A stretch of 64,000 bases of DNA from Methylovulum miyakonense HT12 (GCF_000384075.1 NZ_KB913025.1:2889044-2953043), one strand, 5' to 3'. Positions 11,024 through 21,799 are shown, counted from the stretch's first letter. Translations and numbers: made by a program. Notes: generated from the sequence alone by a model not told the origin.

Positions 11024-11200
11024 ATGACTTATTTTTTAGTCACATTTTTTTTTATGTTGGTTGTGGTCGGCTTGATGGCAATCGGCGTGATATTTGGCAG
11101 AAAAGCCATTAAAGGATCCTGTGGCGGGGTCAACAGCAATTGTGTCTGCGTCGAGAAATGCGACAAACGCAAAAAACTGGAAGCAGAAGGACGTGCTTGA
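11024..11200 (+). CDS. nqrM: Na+-NQR maturation protein NqrM
   Basis: 58-residue membrane protein: one transmembrane helix (about residues 3-24), the motif IFGRKAIKGSCGG and four cysteines in CGGVNSNCVCVEKC. This matches NqrM (DUF539), which in Vibrio is needed, with ApbE, for assembly of the Fe centre in Na+-NQR. The start ATG at 11024 has a good ribosome site (TTTGAGGAT); a longer frame from 10979 lacks one. It lies 540 bases after nqrF, parted by a terminator and a DUF2845 gene, and its stop overlaps the likely TTG start of sbcB. Confidence 0.9.
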   Translation: MTYFLVTFFFMLVVVGLMAIGVIFGRKAIKGSCGGVNSNCVCVEKCDKRKKLEAEGRA

Positions 11201-12660
11201 GTTTGGTTAGCCTTTATTGGCATGATTATGAAACTTTCGGTATCGACCCGCAGCGTGACCGGGCCGCCCAATTCGCAGGTTTACGTACCGATGCTGAATT
11301 AAATATTATCGGTAAGCCATTTGTTGTTTATTGCCGGCCTGTGGCGGATAGCCTTCCCCATCCTGATGCTTGTTTGATTACTGGTATCACCCCCCAAATA
11401 GCCGAACAAAAAGGAGTTTGTGAAGCTGAATTTGTCCGTTTGATCCATGCCCAATTGGCACAGCCAAATACCTGTTCCTTAGGTTATAACAGCATCCGTT
11501 TTGATGATGAGGTGACCCGGAACTGCCTGTACCGCAATTTTTATGATGCTTATGCACGGGAATGGCAAAATGGTAATTCCCGTTGGGATATGATTGATGT
11601 GGTAAGGGCGGTTAGGGCCTTACGTCCTGAAGGGATCGAATGGCCTATTGATGGGCAAGGCAAACCGAGTTTCCGGCTAGACCAATTGACCGTGGCGAAT
11701 GGCATCGCCCATGATAACGCCCATGATGCACTTGCCGACGTTTATGCAACGATTGCCATTGCCAAACTGATTAGGGGCAAACAACCCCGCTTGTATCAAT
11801 TTCTTTGGGGGCATAGAGTCAAGAATGAAGCATTGAAATTGCTCAAATTGGGCAGTTTCTGTCCTGTCGTGCATGTGTCCGGTAAATATCCGGCCATTAG
11901 GCACTGTCTCGCCATTGTCCTGCCTATTTGCCCGCACCCCAGTAATGCTAACGGCATCATCGTCTATGATTTGTCAATTGATCCTGCCCCCATGCTGGCC
12001 TTGTCGGCGGACGCGATACGCCAACGGATTTTTACCGCCAATGATGATTTGCCGGAAGGGATTAGCCGGATACCGTTAAAAACAGTGCATATCAACAAAT
12101 GTCCGGTATTGGCCCCCATTTCGGTGATAAGGCCAGAGGATGCCGAACGCCTGCAGCTTGATTTGGACGTATGTTATGCAAATATTGCCGCGATTAAAGC
12201 GGTGCCGGAATTGCCTGTAACATTAGCGGAGGTGTTTGCTGATAAAAGTTATGCTGGGGAAATGCCAGACCCTGATTTGGCAATTTATAGCGGCGGGTTC
12301 TTTTCCGATGCAGATAAACGGCAAATGGCTAAAATTACACGCTTGTCACCGGAAATTTTGGCAACCACCTCATTTAAGTTTAACGATACGCGTTTGCCTG
12401 AGATGTTGTTCCGGTATCGGGCGCGAAATTATCCAGAAACATTAAGCCTGGAAGAGTCGCAAAAATGGAAAGTTTTTTGTCTCAGCCGTTTGCTGGGAGA
12501 TGAAGGCAATGGACTAACGCTGAAAGGCTATTTCCAGCAATTGCAGGAATTAAAGAATGATACCAATGCAAACCATGAAATTATTGATGCTTTGAATAAG
12601 TACGCGCTCGATAAAATACTTTCCCTGGGTTTGGCCCCAGAGGATTTGGTTTCGAGGTAG
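11197..12660 (+). CDS. sbcB: Exodeoxyribonuclease I
   Basis: 3'-5' single-strand DNA exonuclease, 487 residues with the proposed TTG start (E. coli 475). The DEDD exonuclease domain is at the N-terminus: YWHDYETFG with catalytic D and E, then GYNSIRFDDE, and NAHDALADVYATI. An SH3-like and helical C-terminal domain follow. The TTG at 11197 (TTGA overlapping the nqrM stop) has AGAAGGA before it and gives MSLVSLYWHDYET, matching the family; a start at 11140 would lie inside nqrM. It converges on mltB with a four-base gap. Confidence 0.93.
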   Translation: MSLVSLYWHDYETFGIDPQRDRAAQFAGLRTDAELNIIGKPFVVYCRPVADSLPHPDACLITGITPQIAEQKGVCEAEFVRLIHAQLAQPNTCSLGYNSIRFDDEVTRNCLYRNFYDAYAREWQNGNSRWDMIDVVRAVRALRPEGIEWPIDGQGKPSFRLDQLTVANGIAHDNAHDALADVYATIAIAKLIRGKQPRLYQFLWGHRVKNEALKLLKLGSFCPVVHVSGKYPAIRHCLAIVLPICPHPSNANGIIVYDLSIDPAPMLALSADAIRQRIFTANDDLPEGISRIPLKTVHINKCPVLAPISVIRPEDAERLQLDLDVCYANIAAIKAVPELPVTLAEVFADKSYAGEMPDPDLAIYSGGFFSDADKRQMAKITRLSPEILATTSFKFNDTRLPEMLFRYRARNYPETLSLEESQKWKVFCLSRLLGDEGNGLTLKGYFQQLQELKNDTNANHEIIDALNKYALDKILSLGLAPEDLVSR

Positions 12661-12664
12661 GGCA

Positions 12665-13696
12665 TCAAAAGTAACGTTGCTTGATGGCCTGTGCCAATTG
12701 ATGCACGGCCATGGCGTATTTGTTGCTGTTGTTATAGCGTTTAATGACTTTGAAATTACCGTAAACCCGCCAATATTGGCTGCCTTCATAAGTGCTGAGT
12801 TCGATTACCGCAGGGTCGTTAGACGGGCTGGTCTGATTGGTCACCGTTTGGTTATATTTCCAGCCACTGCGGGAAAAATAATGCGCGACACTGCCAATGG
12901 CGTCTTCGGGATGCCAAATATCACGGCGGCCATTGTTATCAAAGTCAACCGCCAGTTTCCGGAAACTGCTGGGCATAAACTGTCCCAAACCCATTGCACC
13001 TGCCCATGAGCCGACGGGTTGGCGGGGTTCATAACCTTCTTCACGGGTCATCAGCAAGAAATTTTCCAGTTCTGTGGTAAAAAATTTCTCCCGCCTATGG
13101 GTATCAAAAGCTAAGGTTGTCAAAGCATCAAAAATACAGGTTTTACCAATATTTTTGCCAAAATAAGTCTCCACGCCGATGATGGCGACAATATATTCAG
13201 GGTCGACACCAAATTTTGCGCTAGCCCTATCAACAGCATCCGCATGGTCACGCCAAAATTCCACCCCGTTGCTGATATGCGCTTCGGTCAGGAATTTGTT
13301 GCGGTAACGGGTCCAACTCCCTAAATGTGGTTTTGTCGGCCCGGTGGAAGGGGGAGGGGTTTCAAGGCGTATCACCGAGTCGAGACGGCGGGCTTGGGAA
13401 AACAAGCCATTTAGATAGTTTTCCGAAAAGCCATGTTTACTGACCATGTGCCGGATAAAGTTTTGTACGGAATAATAACTGGCGTAAGTGCCTGTTAAAG
13501 ATGGGGCTGAATAGCCATCGAAATTTCCCCTAGGGGTATTGAAATTATTGTAATCTTCAATGGCTTGCGCGCGTGGTTCAGGGATAGGCTTGATTTTGAT
13601 AGTTTGCGGTGTTTGGCTAGCCTGTTGGACGGGGGCGCTGGAACAAGCAGTCAATAAAATGACAACAAGTGCTTGTAAAGTGAATTTATGGGTCAT
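12665..13696 (-). CDS. mltB: Lytic murein transglycosylase B (lipoprotein)
   Basis: Outer-membrane lipoprotein that cleaves peptidoglycan glycan strands to 1,6-anhydro ends. 343 residues. Signal peptide with lipobox LLTAC (Cys near 18). The SLT-like catalytic domain shows VAIIGVETYFGKN, where E is the catalytic acid, and the GAMGLGQFMPSSFRKLAVDFDNNGRRDIW block. The gene converges on sbcB. No partner gene is adjacent. The gap before ilvI (13697-13937) is AT-rich with no clear features. Confidence 0.93.
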   Translation of the reverse strand: MTHKFTLQALVVILLTACSSAPVQQASQTPQTIKIKPIPEPRAQAIEDYNNFNTPRGNFDGYSAPSLTGTYASYYSVQNFIRHMVSKHGFSENYLNGLFSQARRLDSVIRLETPPPSTGPTKPHLGSWTRYRNKFLTEAHISNGVEFWRDHADAVDRASAKFGVDPEYIVAIIGVETYFGKNIGKTCIFDALTTLAFDTHRREKFFTTELENFLLMTREEGYEPRQPVGSWAGAMGLGQFMPSSFRKLAVDFDNNGRRDIWHPEDAIGSVAHYFSRSGWKYNQTVTNQTSPSNDPAVIELSTYEGSQYWRVYGNFKVIKRYNNSNKYAMAVHQLAQAIKQRYF

Positions 13697-13937
13697 GGTA
13701 GCTACGGGAACCTCTTAAGTTACTTTGAAATCTCTAGTTTTTGGTGAATTTTGGGGATGTTCACACTGCATTAGATGATAATTACAATTTTACTAAGAAC
13801 CTAGTAGAATACCTAAGATTATGTTGTAGGAAAATGACAGCATTAAATAATAGATGATTAAACTGTTTTTTTGAAAGAAATCCACGTCGTTGGATTGATT
13901 TTTAAAATAAATATAACTCGATTGAAATCGACAAAAC

Positions 13938-15692
13938 ATGTTTATTGAGGTGAGCGTGGAGCTAAGTGGTGCACAAATTCTGGTTCAAAGCCTTAAAGAC
14001 GAAGGCGTTGAATATATTTTTGGTTATCCGGGTGGGGCGGTGTTGCATCTATATGATGCCATTTTCCAACAAGATGCCGTCAAACATATCCTTGTCCGTC
14101 ATGAACAAGGCGCGACCCATGCGGCCGATGGTTATGCGCGTGCCACCGGTAAACCGGGTGTGGTTTTGGTCACGTCAGGGCCAGGGGCAACCAATGCGGT
14201 GACCGGGATAGCCACGGCATACATGGATTCCATTCCTATGGTCATCATTTCCGGACAAGTGCCATCACCTGTGATTGGCAGTGATGCGTTCCAGGAAGTG
14301 GATATGGTGGGGATTACCCGCCCGTGCGTAAAACATAATTTTTTGGTCAAGGATGTCACCAAGTTGGCGGAAACGGTTAAAAAAGCATTTTATGTCGCCA
14401 CTACAGGCCGCCCAGGCCCGGTAGTTGTGGATATCCCTAAAGACATTACTGACCCTAATATCAAAGTACCTTATAAATACCCTAAAAAAGTCACCATCCG
14501 TTCTTATAATCCGGCGGTCAATGGCGATAAGGAACAGGTCAAAAAAGCGGTGGATTTGTTGATGGCCGCCCACAAGCCCGTGATTTATTCGGGCGGTGGC
14601 GTGGTGTTAGGTGAGGCCAGCAAAGAATTGACCGAATTCAGCCAATTGCTCGGCTATCCAATAACCAACACCTTGATGGGCTTGGGTGCGTATCCGGCGA
14701 CTGACAAGCAATTTATCGGCATGTTAGGGATGCATGGCACGTATGAAGCCAACATGGCGATGCACGAGAGTGATTTGATCATTGCCGTTGGCGCGCGTTT
14801 TGATGACCGCGTCACCGGCAAGTTGGACATGTTCTGCCCGTATGCCAAAATCATCCATATAGATATTGACCCTGCGTCAATCTCTAAGACAGTCAAGGTG
14901 GATGTGGCCATTGTCGGCGAAGTCAAAAATGTCCTTGAGCAAATGATCACGCTGATCAAAGACCATAAGGCCAAGCCCCAGAAAAAGGCCTTAGAAGCAT
15001 GGTGGCAGCAGATTGGCCAATGGCGGGCGGTTGAGTGTTTGGAGTTTGACCGTGAAAGCCCGTTGATCAAACCGCAATTTGTTATTGAACAGTTATATGC
15101 CGTCACTAAAGGCGATGCTTATGTGACTTCAGATGTGGGCCAACATCAAATGTGGGCGGCGCAATATTACAAATTTGACAAGCCGCGCCGCTGGATCAAC
15201 TCAGGTGGTTTGGGGACGATGGGCTTTGGTTTGCCCGCCGCCATCGGTGTCAAGTTGGCGTTCCCTGATGCGGATGTGGCCTGTGTCACAGGCGAGGCCA
15301 GCATACAAATGTGCATACAGGAATTGTCCACCGCCCTGCAATATAAAACCCCCATTAAAATCATTAATTTAAACAACCGTTACATGGGTATGGTCAGGCA
15401 ATGGCAAGAGTTTTCTTATGAAAGCCGTTATTCCCATTCCTATATGGACACCATCCCGGAATTTGTCAAGCTGGCGGAAGCGTACGGGCATGTCGGGATG
15501 CGCGTTGAGAGGCCGGAAGATGTACGTGCCGCATTGGAAGAAGCCTTTGCCTTGAAAGACCGTACCGTGTTCCTGGACATTATCACCGACCGGACTGAAA
15601 ACGTTTATCCGATGATTGAAGCGGGCAAAGGCCATCATGACATGAAATTAAGGGTTGCTACAGGGACTTCAACTGACAGGGAGTTAGCATAA
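13938..15692 (+). CDS. ilvI: Acetolactate synthase large subunit
   Basis: ThDP- and FAD-dependent enzyme that makes acetolactate or acetohydroxybutyrate, the first common step to valine, leucine and isoleucine. 584 residues. Seen: [14 protein letters not shown], the glutamate that activates ThDP in [27 protein letters not shown], and the C-terminal ThDP/Mg2+ region [15 protein letters not shown] ... NNRYMGM. The usual GDG at the metal site reads GEA here. Two starts are possible: ATG 13938, or a GTG a few codons later preceded by GAGGTGAG. It is the first gene of ilvI-ilvH-ilvC. The 240-base gap upstream may hold a leader, but no leader peptide rich in branched amino acids was found. Confidence 0.95.
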   Translation: MFIEVSVELSGAQILVQSLKDEGVEYIFGYPGGAVLHLYDAIFQQDAVKHILVRHEQGATHAADGYARATGKPGVVLVTSGPGATNAVTGIATAYMDSIPMVIISGQVPSPVIGSDAFQEVDMVGITRPCVKHNFLVKDVTKLAETVKKAFYVATTGRPGPVVVDIPKDITDPNIKVPYKYPKKVTIRSYNPAVNGDKEQVKKAVDLLMAAHKPVIYSGGGVVLGEASKELTEFSQLLGYPITNTLMGLGAYPATDKQFIGMLGMHGTYEANMAMHESDLIIAVGARFDDRVTGKLDMFCPYAKIIHIDIDPASISKTVKVDVAIVGEVKNVLEQMITLIKDHKAKPQKKALEAWWQQIGQWRAVECLEFDRESPLIKPQFVIEQLYAVTKGDAYVTSDVGQHQMWAAQYYKFDKPRRWINSGGLGTMGFGLPAAIGVKLAFPDADVACVTGEASIQMCIQELSTALQYKTPIKIINLNNRYMGMVRQWQEFSYESRYSHSYMDTIPEFVKLAEAYGHVGMRVERPEDVRAALEEAFALKDRTVFLDIITDRTENVYPMIEAGKGHHDMKLRVATGTSTDRELA

Positions 15693-16183
15693 TGAGGCAT
15701 ATTATTTCGATTTTGATTGAAAACGAATCCGGTGCATTATCACGGGTTGCCGGCCTCTTTTCGGCCCGCGGTTACAATATTGAGTCCTTGAATGTGGCGA
15801 TCACCGAAGACCCTAGTTTATCGAGGATGACTTTGGTCACGAGCGGGAGCGAACAGGTGGTTGAACAAATCATCAAGCAGCTTAACAAGCTAATTGATGT
15901 CGTCAAACTAATTGATTTTGCAGAAAATACCCATATCGAGCGCGAGCTGATGATGGTCAAGGTCAAAACCACTGACCATACCCGTAATGAGATACGCAGC
16001 CTTGCGGAAATTTTCCGGGGTAAGGTCCTTGATGTGACGGCAAGCACTTATGTGATTGAAGTGACCGGGCCTTCTGAAAAGTTGGATGCTTTTGTTGCGG
16101 CAATAGCCCAAGAAACCATCCTTGAAGTTGTCCGTTCGGGCCCAACGGGTATTTCCAGGGGCGAGAAAGGTTTGAGCCTTTAA
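15692..16183 (+). CDS. ilvH: Acetolactate synthase small (regulatory) subunit
   Basis: Regulatory partner of IlvI that confers valine feedback and raises activity; 163 residues, the same length as E. coli IlvH. N-terminal ACT domain [33 protein letters not shown] and C-terminal domain with GKVLDVTASTYVIEVTG. Its ATG overlaps the last base of the ilvI stop (TAATG), which keeps subunit amounts matched. 48 bases separate it from ilvC. Confidence 0.96.
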   Translation: MRHIISILIENESGALSRVAGLFSARGYNIESLNVAITEDPSLSRMTLVTSGSEQVVEQIIKQLNKLIDVVKLIDFAENTHIERELMMVKVKTTDHTRNEIRSLAEIFRGKVLDVTASTYVIEVTGPSEKLDAFVAAIAQETILEVVRSGPTGISRGEKGLSL

Positions 16184-16192
16184 CTAGAATAA

Positions 16193-17248
<1,056 letters not shown>

Positions 17249-17375
17249 TCGGATTTGGCACGGCTATGATGGTAATAGGCTATTTATTGGAAAGACATTT
17301 TTCCTTTAGTCATTTAGGATTGGGTCTAAATGGGCTGAACCATCAGGCTAGCTGCCTCACACGGTAAATTGATTA

Positions 17376-17418
17376 AACCGTCGCGTATTTCTTTAGAGGG
17401 GGACGCGACGGTTTTTTT
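17376..17418 (+). terminator. Rho-independent terminator after ilvC
   Basis: Perfect ten-base inverted repeat, AACCGTCGCG and CGCGACGGTT, with an 18-base loop and a seven-T run. It ends the ilv operon about 130 bases after ilvC. Confidence 0.9.
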
Positions 17419-17487
17419 GGTTTACAAGGCCATGAAATATATTCCGCATCGCCCTTTCGACCTCGTTTTATCGTTTTATCGTTTTAT

Positions 17488-19191
17488 ATGAAAATAGCCC
17501 CGACAGTTATATTTATCGCCCTGCTGACCATTTTATTGGGCTGGTCAATTAACCAGCCTCAAGATGTTGGGCCAGATGTGCCTCAAGGTAAGCTGAATAG
17601 CCTTTCTTTTGCGCCTTTTTGGGAAGGGCAAGGGCCTATGGATGAAATTTTTCCTACGGTTGCGCAACTTGATACAGATTTGCGCCTTATGAGTGAAAAA
17701 ACGCACTCCATACGCACTTATGCCAGTGGCGAAGGCACAATGCCCGAAATTCCCCAATTGGCGCGTAAATATGGCTTAACCATGATACAAGGCGCGTGGT
17801 TGGGCGGTATAAAAAAAGGCAATAAACTGGAAATCGATGAGCTGATCCGTTCCGCTAATGCTAATCCGGATGTCGTCAAGCGGGTGATCGTTGGTAACGA
17901 AGTGTTGCTGCGGGGAGATCTGGAACCGGAAGAACTGATCCAATATATTAGGGCGGTCAAGCAAGCGGTCAAACAGCCCGTTTCGTACGCCGATGTATGG
18001 TCAATGTATATGAAATACCCGGAACTCATTAATGAGGTGGATTTCATAACCATCCATATCTTGCCTTATTGGGAAGATGAACCCATTCCTGTCGATGCGG
18101 CTCCGGCGCATATAGAACGCATTTATAAGCACGTCCAACAAGAAGCCCAAGCAATCGCGCCTAATAAGCCTATTCTGATCGGCGAGTCAGGTTGGCCTAG
18201 CGAAGGCCGTCAACGTGGACTGGCTGTGCCTAGCGTGGTTAATGAAGCGAAATTTATTCGTGGATTAATTGCCGTGGCCAATGCGAACGGATTTGATTAC
18301 AACATCGTTGAGGCGATTAATCAATCGTGGAAAAGCGAACTGGAAGGGGTGGTTGGTGCCAATTGGGGGCTATTTTCAGTCGATAGGCAAGAAGTGTTTC
18401 CGTTAACGGGTAAGGTGTACGAAAATCCCCTGTGGTACAAAGCCTGGGCGATTGCCGCAGCTATTTTTGTTTTTGTGGTTGCGGTGTTCCGGAAACCTTT
18501 GCAGGCCTTGCCTTTCTTGCCAATGGCGGGTTTATTGGTATTTTTGCAAATACTTGCCTTGCTATGGGTTAATCAAGCCGAACTTCTGTGGTACACCAGC
18601 TATACACTTTGGCAGCGCATGTTCACTTTATTGGTCGTCGGGCTAAATGCCATTCTGGCCGGCTTGATTGTCCAAAATGGCTATGCTTGCTCGGCAAAAC
18701 TGGAGATTAACCAGAAATATGCAGGATACTTATATCAGCTATATTTATTGTTTTATGGGTTTGCGATATTCAAAACCTTTAGCCTGGCTGTTAATGGCCG
18801 TTATATTAGCTTCCCCATACTGACTGCAAGTGTCCCAGTTATTGGGATTTTGGGCTTGATACTGGTACGCTATTTTTTAGCACATAAAAGCCTAAGCGAA
18901 GCCATGGCCTTTGAATGGCTGCCTACGAATTTCAAGAAGTATCCTGGACGCCATAAATGGTTGGCCTGCGCGTTAATTGGCACGGGGTTTATGTTGGTCA
19001 TTGGCGAGGCGCTTGCTTTTTTTCAAAGCCGCGACCTTATTCTTGCTTATCCCGAATTTGGCAAAAGGCTAGCCACTTCGCTTAGTTTTACTATGGGCAA
19101 TATCCAGTTAGTGCAATGGCTGCTTTGTTTGGTTGTCCTGGCTTTGCCTTTTGCGGTTAGTAGGGGCGAAAGCGAAATTGTTGGGCGATGA
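17488..19191 (+). CDS. GH17-like beta-1,3-glucanase/transglucosylase membrane protein
   Basis: 567 residues. An N-terminal membrane anchor (about 3-19) is followed by a glycoside hydrolase family 17-like domain (about 35-310), then about seven transmembrane helices (330-560). Likely catalytic glutamates are E138 (VGNEV, acid/base) and E233 (IGESGWPS, nucleophile), both in family-typical context; SIRTYA and FITIHILPYWED also match. The domain should lie in the periplasm. Relatives act on beta-1,3-glucans, as hydrolases or as transferases shaping cyclic or branched glucans; which one cannot be told. The usual partner, a GT2 glucan synthase, is not adjacent. Expressed alone; ilv terminator precedes it. 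Confidence 0.8.
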   Translation: MKIAPTVIFIALLTILLGWSINQPQDVGPDVPQGKLNSLSFAPFWEGQGPMDEIFPTVAQLDTDLRLMSEKTHSIRTYASGEGTMPEIPQLARKYGLTMIQGAWLGGIKKGNKLEIDELIRSANANPDVVKRVIVGNEVLLRGDLEPEELIQYIRAVKQAVKQPVSYADVWSMYMKYPELINEVDFITIHILPYWEDEPIPVDAAPAHIERIYKHVQQEAQAIAPNKPILIGESGWPSEGRQRGLAVPSVVNEAKFIRGLIAVANANGFDYNIVEAINQSWKSELEGVVGANWGLFSVDRQEVFPLTGKVYENPLWYKAWAIAAAIFVFVVAVFRKPLQALPFLPMAGLLVFLQILALLWVNQAELLWYTSYTLWQRMFTLLVVGLNAILAGLIVQNGYACSAKLEINQKYAGYLYQLYLLFYGFAIFKTFSLAVNGRYISFPILTASVPVIGILGLILVRYFLAHKSLSEAMAFEWLPTNFKKYPGRHKWLACALIGTGFMLVIGEALAFFQSRDLILAYPEFGKRLATSLSFTMGNIQLVQWLLCLVVLALPFAVSRGESEIVGR

Positions 19192-19236
19192 GCTTATGGC
19201 GCTACCGTCAGTCATTTTGACGGCAGCTGCTCTTAA

Positions 19237-19644
19237 TTAAGCATTAACCTGGGCGATCCAGTCTTGCAGGTTATAATAATTGGTTATCCTGGCGACTTTG
19301 TTATCGCGGATTTCAAAAAAGGCACCAGCTGGTAAGCGGTATTTTTGCCCTTGTGCTATAGGCAATCCTTCGTCTGTTTGCAGGTATTCGCCAAGCACAA
19401 TAAATTCAGCGGCTGCGCGGCTGCCGTCAGTTGTGGACATGATGACCATATCGACCAATTGCTCTTTGTAGTTGTGGTTCATGCAAGCCATAAATTGGGC
19501 GAACGCTTCCTTGCCAATTTCGCGCTTCCCTTGATTGATGTCATGGATTACGTCGTCGGTGAGCAAATTTAGAAAAGTTTCCATGTCGTTGTTGTTAAAT
19601 GCGGCATAGTATTGTTCTATAAGGTTTATGGTGTTTTCATTCAT
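19237..19644 (-). CDS. SnoaL-like / NTF2-fold protein
   Basis: 135-residue protein of the ketosteroid-isomerase-like (NTF2) fold: NLIEQYYAAFNNNDMETFLNLLTDDVIHDINQGKREIGKEAF, then a C-terminal half with FFEIRDNKVARITNYYN. This fold binds small hydrophobic ligands in a cone-shaped pocket; no specific substrate can be named. Start chosen at MNENTINL (19644) because the six residues before it are outside the family pattern. It stands alone and converges on the GH17 gene. Confidence 0.75.
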   Translation of the reverse strand: MNENTINLIEQYYAAFNNNDMETFLNLLTDDVIHDINQGKREIGKEAFAQFMACMNHNYKEQLVDMVIMSTTDGSRAAAEFIVLGEYLQTDEGLPIAQGQKYRLPAGAFFEIRDNKVARITNYYNLQDWIAQVNA

Positions 19645-19812
19645 AAATTGTTCCGTTATCAAAAGCTTGTTAAGAGCGCATATTTTATAATTAATTGCCG
19701 GATGGCCTTTGATTATTTTGCTAATGGCTTAAATGCGCCAATTTAACAAGCGATTTTATTGGTCAACAAGCTTGTAAAATGATAATTTAGAACTATTCTC
19801 TAACCATATTCG

Positions 19813-20562
19813 ATGATGCAATTAAATATGACCGTTAATACTGACTTCATTTTTTGTAAGGACGAGAATAAAAATAAGCCCTTGCAAGGGGTTAATTTTT
19901 TCTGTTTGGAAGAAGCGAATATGCTCTGGTCGCCAGAGTTGTTAAATTATGCTGATTTTTTGGAAAAATTGGTTTTCCGTATTGCCAGAAAACCTAAAAT
20001 GTTGATTTCCCATTTGCAACGGATATATTTTTGTTTCCATAAAGATTTAAATGAACAGCTTTTTGCTGCTATTGTTGATTTTTTGGTAATATTAAACAGA
20101 AGGGGGCAGGCTATCAGCTGGCGGGTCTTGGTGGGTGCAAAATCCCGTTTGAATGCTGAACAATTTAAGGCTATCAAAGATTTTTTAAAAGACGAACATG
20201 CCAATGCGAATTTAATTGCCGGTAATCAGTATTCGATTTTTACTAAAGGGATTTTAAGCAAAAATATTATGATCAACTATATGGATAAACCGGACGTGCT
20301 TGATTATGATCCTTTAGAAATAGCCCGGGACCACATCGAATATAGCCAATTGGAAGAAGCCAAGCGTGTGCTTGAGAAAGCAATATTAAAACAACCTACA
20401 AGATTTGAATTGCATCATGAGCTGTTAGCACTCTATCAATCTACTCGTGACCCAGATGGATTTTATAAAATGTTTGATGAATTAAAACAATCGGGTTCCG
20501 AAATAATTGATGAATGGAATCAATTGAATCATTTATTTAAAGGTCGAAATAGCAATGGATAA
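19813..20562 (+). CDS. FimV-like TPR protein, first gene of GTPase cluster
   Basis: 249 residues, soluble, no signal peptide. The N-terminal 160 residues are not recognised; they look alpha/beta with a segment VDFLVILNRRGQAISWRVLVGAKS. The C-terminal part (about 162-235) reads DPLEIARDHIEYSQLEEAKRV followed by a second helix pair, which resembles the TPR-like repeats of FimV, a polar-localisation and twitching-motility factor. Its 3' end overlaps the next gene by eight bases, so it is the start of an operon of seven genes. Several nearby starts (19813, 19816, 19828) are possible; no strong ribosome site was seen. Function unknown; a scaffold role is only an inference. Confidence 0.6.
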   Translation: MMQLNMTVNTDFIFCKDENKNKPLQGVNFFCLEEANMLWSPELLNYADFLEKLVFRIARKPKMLISHLQRIYFCFHKDLNEQLFAAIVDFLVILNRRGQAISWRVLVGAKSRLNAEQFKAIKDFLKDEHANANLIAGNQYSIFTKGILSKNIMINYMDKPDVLDYDPLEIARDHIEYSQLEEAKRVLEKAILKQPTRFELHHELLALYQSTRDPDGFYKMFDELKQSGSEIIDEWNQLNHLFKGRNSNG

Positions 20563-21781
20563 AAACAAAAATCCATTAAAAGTTGCGTTACATGGGATGA
20601 ATGAACGCAGTTATAAAATGATGGCAATGTATTTGCAGGGGCCTTGTAAAGGCGTCGCATTTGTAGTCGGTAACAATAACGCAGAGCTTGATATTATTGA
20701 TGCGGATTCGGTTGATGGACAGAAGTTATTGCGTGAGAATGCCGAAAAAGGATCAGCTAGACCCGTAATTATTTTATCCCTTAATGATGAGCATCCATTT
20801 GAAAATGTTCTCTGTGTCAAAAAACCTGTAAAAACCGATGATATGCTTTCTGCCCTTGCTAAAGGGCGAGCCTTGCTTGAACAAGGTACAAAGTCACCGG
20901 CAATGGGTTCAGTTGGCTTGCTTGAAGGCAATGATCCATATCAAGCTCCAGCAAATAACGCTGAGGAGCTTGTTGAAGATGAGCAGCCTGTCCTTAAAAA
21001 ATATGTCATAGATTCTGACGAACAGAGAAAAACCTCCAAACACCAAGCTGCGATGCAGCTAAACGAAAAAGGTTTTGGCGCTTTTATTGGTAATGTTACG
21101 GGTATTGATGTAAACGACCCTAAGCAATTTGCCAAAGCCCACTATAACCCTAATGATTATTTTCAAGGCTACGTTGAATCAGCTTTTAAAGTCAGCCGAG
21201 AAAAGGGTCAAAACAGGCAGCTAAATTCAGGCTGGAATCCTTTGGTTATTTTTCCTGGAAATAATGAGGTGTGGCTTGATGTCGATGAGAGCCAAGTAAG
21301 GGCGTTTTCTGGATTGGCCATTAAAAATACATTAGGTTCAAAGATGTCAGTCACTCCGCTAAGCCAAGAAATTTCAGCAAAGGAGGACATGTCGTTGGAA
21401 AGGTTTCATAGTATGGATGCTTTCCTGTGGAAAGTGGCTTGTTGGGCATCAAAGGGCCGCTATCCAGCTACCATTGATATTAAAAAACCCGTTTATCTGA
21501 AAAGTTGGCCAAATTTTACCCGTTTATTGGTTACGCCCCATGCGTTACGTATTGCGGCCTTATTGATTCAAGGGCCTAGAACTTTACCAAATATTGCAGA
21601 AGTTCTTAACATTAAGCCACAGTATGTGTTTGTGTTCATTAGTGCGGCTTGTTCTTTAGGTATAGCAGGCCAAGTGAGAAGAGAAGTTGACGAATTAGTA
21701 CAGTCACCTGAAATCAAACCTAACAAAAACCAAGGTTTGCTGAGTCGGATTCTCAGTACACTGCTTGGCAAGAAAGCATAG
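20555..21781 (+). CDS. Receiver-like and winged-helix-like protein of the GTPase cluster
   Basis: 408 residues, soluble. The N-terminal about 105 residues look like a degenerate response-regulator receiver: KVALHGMNERSYKM, DIIDADSVDGQKLL in the place of the phospho-Asp strand, PVIILSLNDE, and KKPVKTDDMLSAL where receivers have the conserved Lys. A disordered linker follows (about 110-150), then an alpha/beta central part and a C-terminal helical segment (about 325-385: ALRIAALLIQGPRTLPNIAE then VLNIKPQYVFVFISAACSLG) that looks like a winged helix, recalling the DUF742 protein of actinobacterial conservons. No database match can be claimed. The gene overlaps the preceding one and lies 18 bases before the GTPase. 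Confidence 0.55.
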   Translation: MDKNKNPLKVALHGMNERSYKMMAMYLQGPCKGVAFVVGNNNAELDIIDADSVDGQKLLRENAEKGSARPVIILSLNDEHPFENVLCVKKPVKTDDMLSALAKGRALLEQGTKSPAMGSVGLLEGNDPYQAPANNAEELVEDEQPVLKKYVIDSDEQRKTSKHQAAMQLNEKGFGAFIGNVTGIDVNDPKQFAKAHYNPNDYFQGYVESAFKVSREKGQNRQLNSGWNPLVIFPGNNEVWLDVDESQVRAFSGLAIKNTLGSKMSVTPLSQEISAKEDMSLERFHSMDAFLWKVACWASKGRYPATIDIKKPVYLKSWPNFTRLLVTPHALRIAALLIQGPRTLPNIAEVLNIKPQYVFVFISAACSLGIAGQVRREVDELVQSPEIKPNKNQGLLSRILSTLLGKKA

Positions 21782-21799
21782 CGGAATCTATATATCAAT

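Noticed and set aside
13697-13937. Leader-peptide attenuator before ilvI
   Set aside because: No short frame rich in Leu, Val or Ile codons followed by alternative hairpins could be found.
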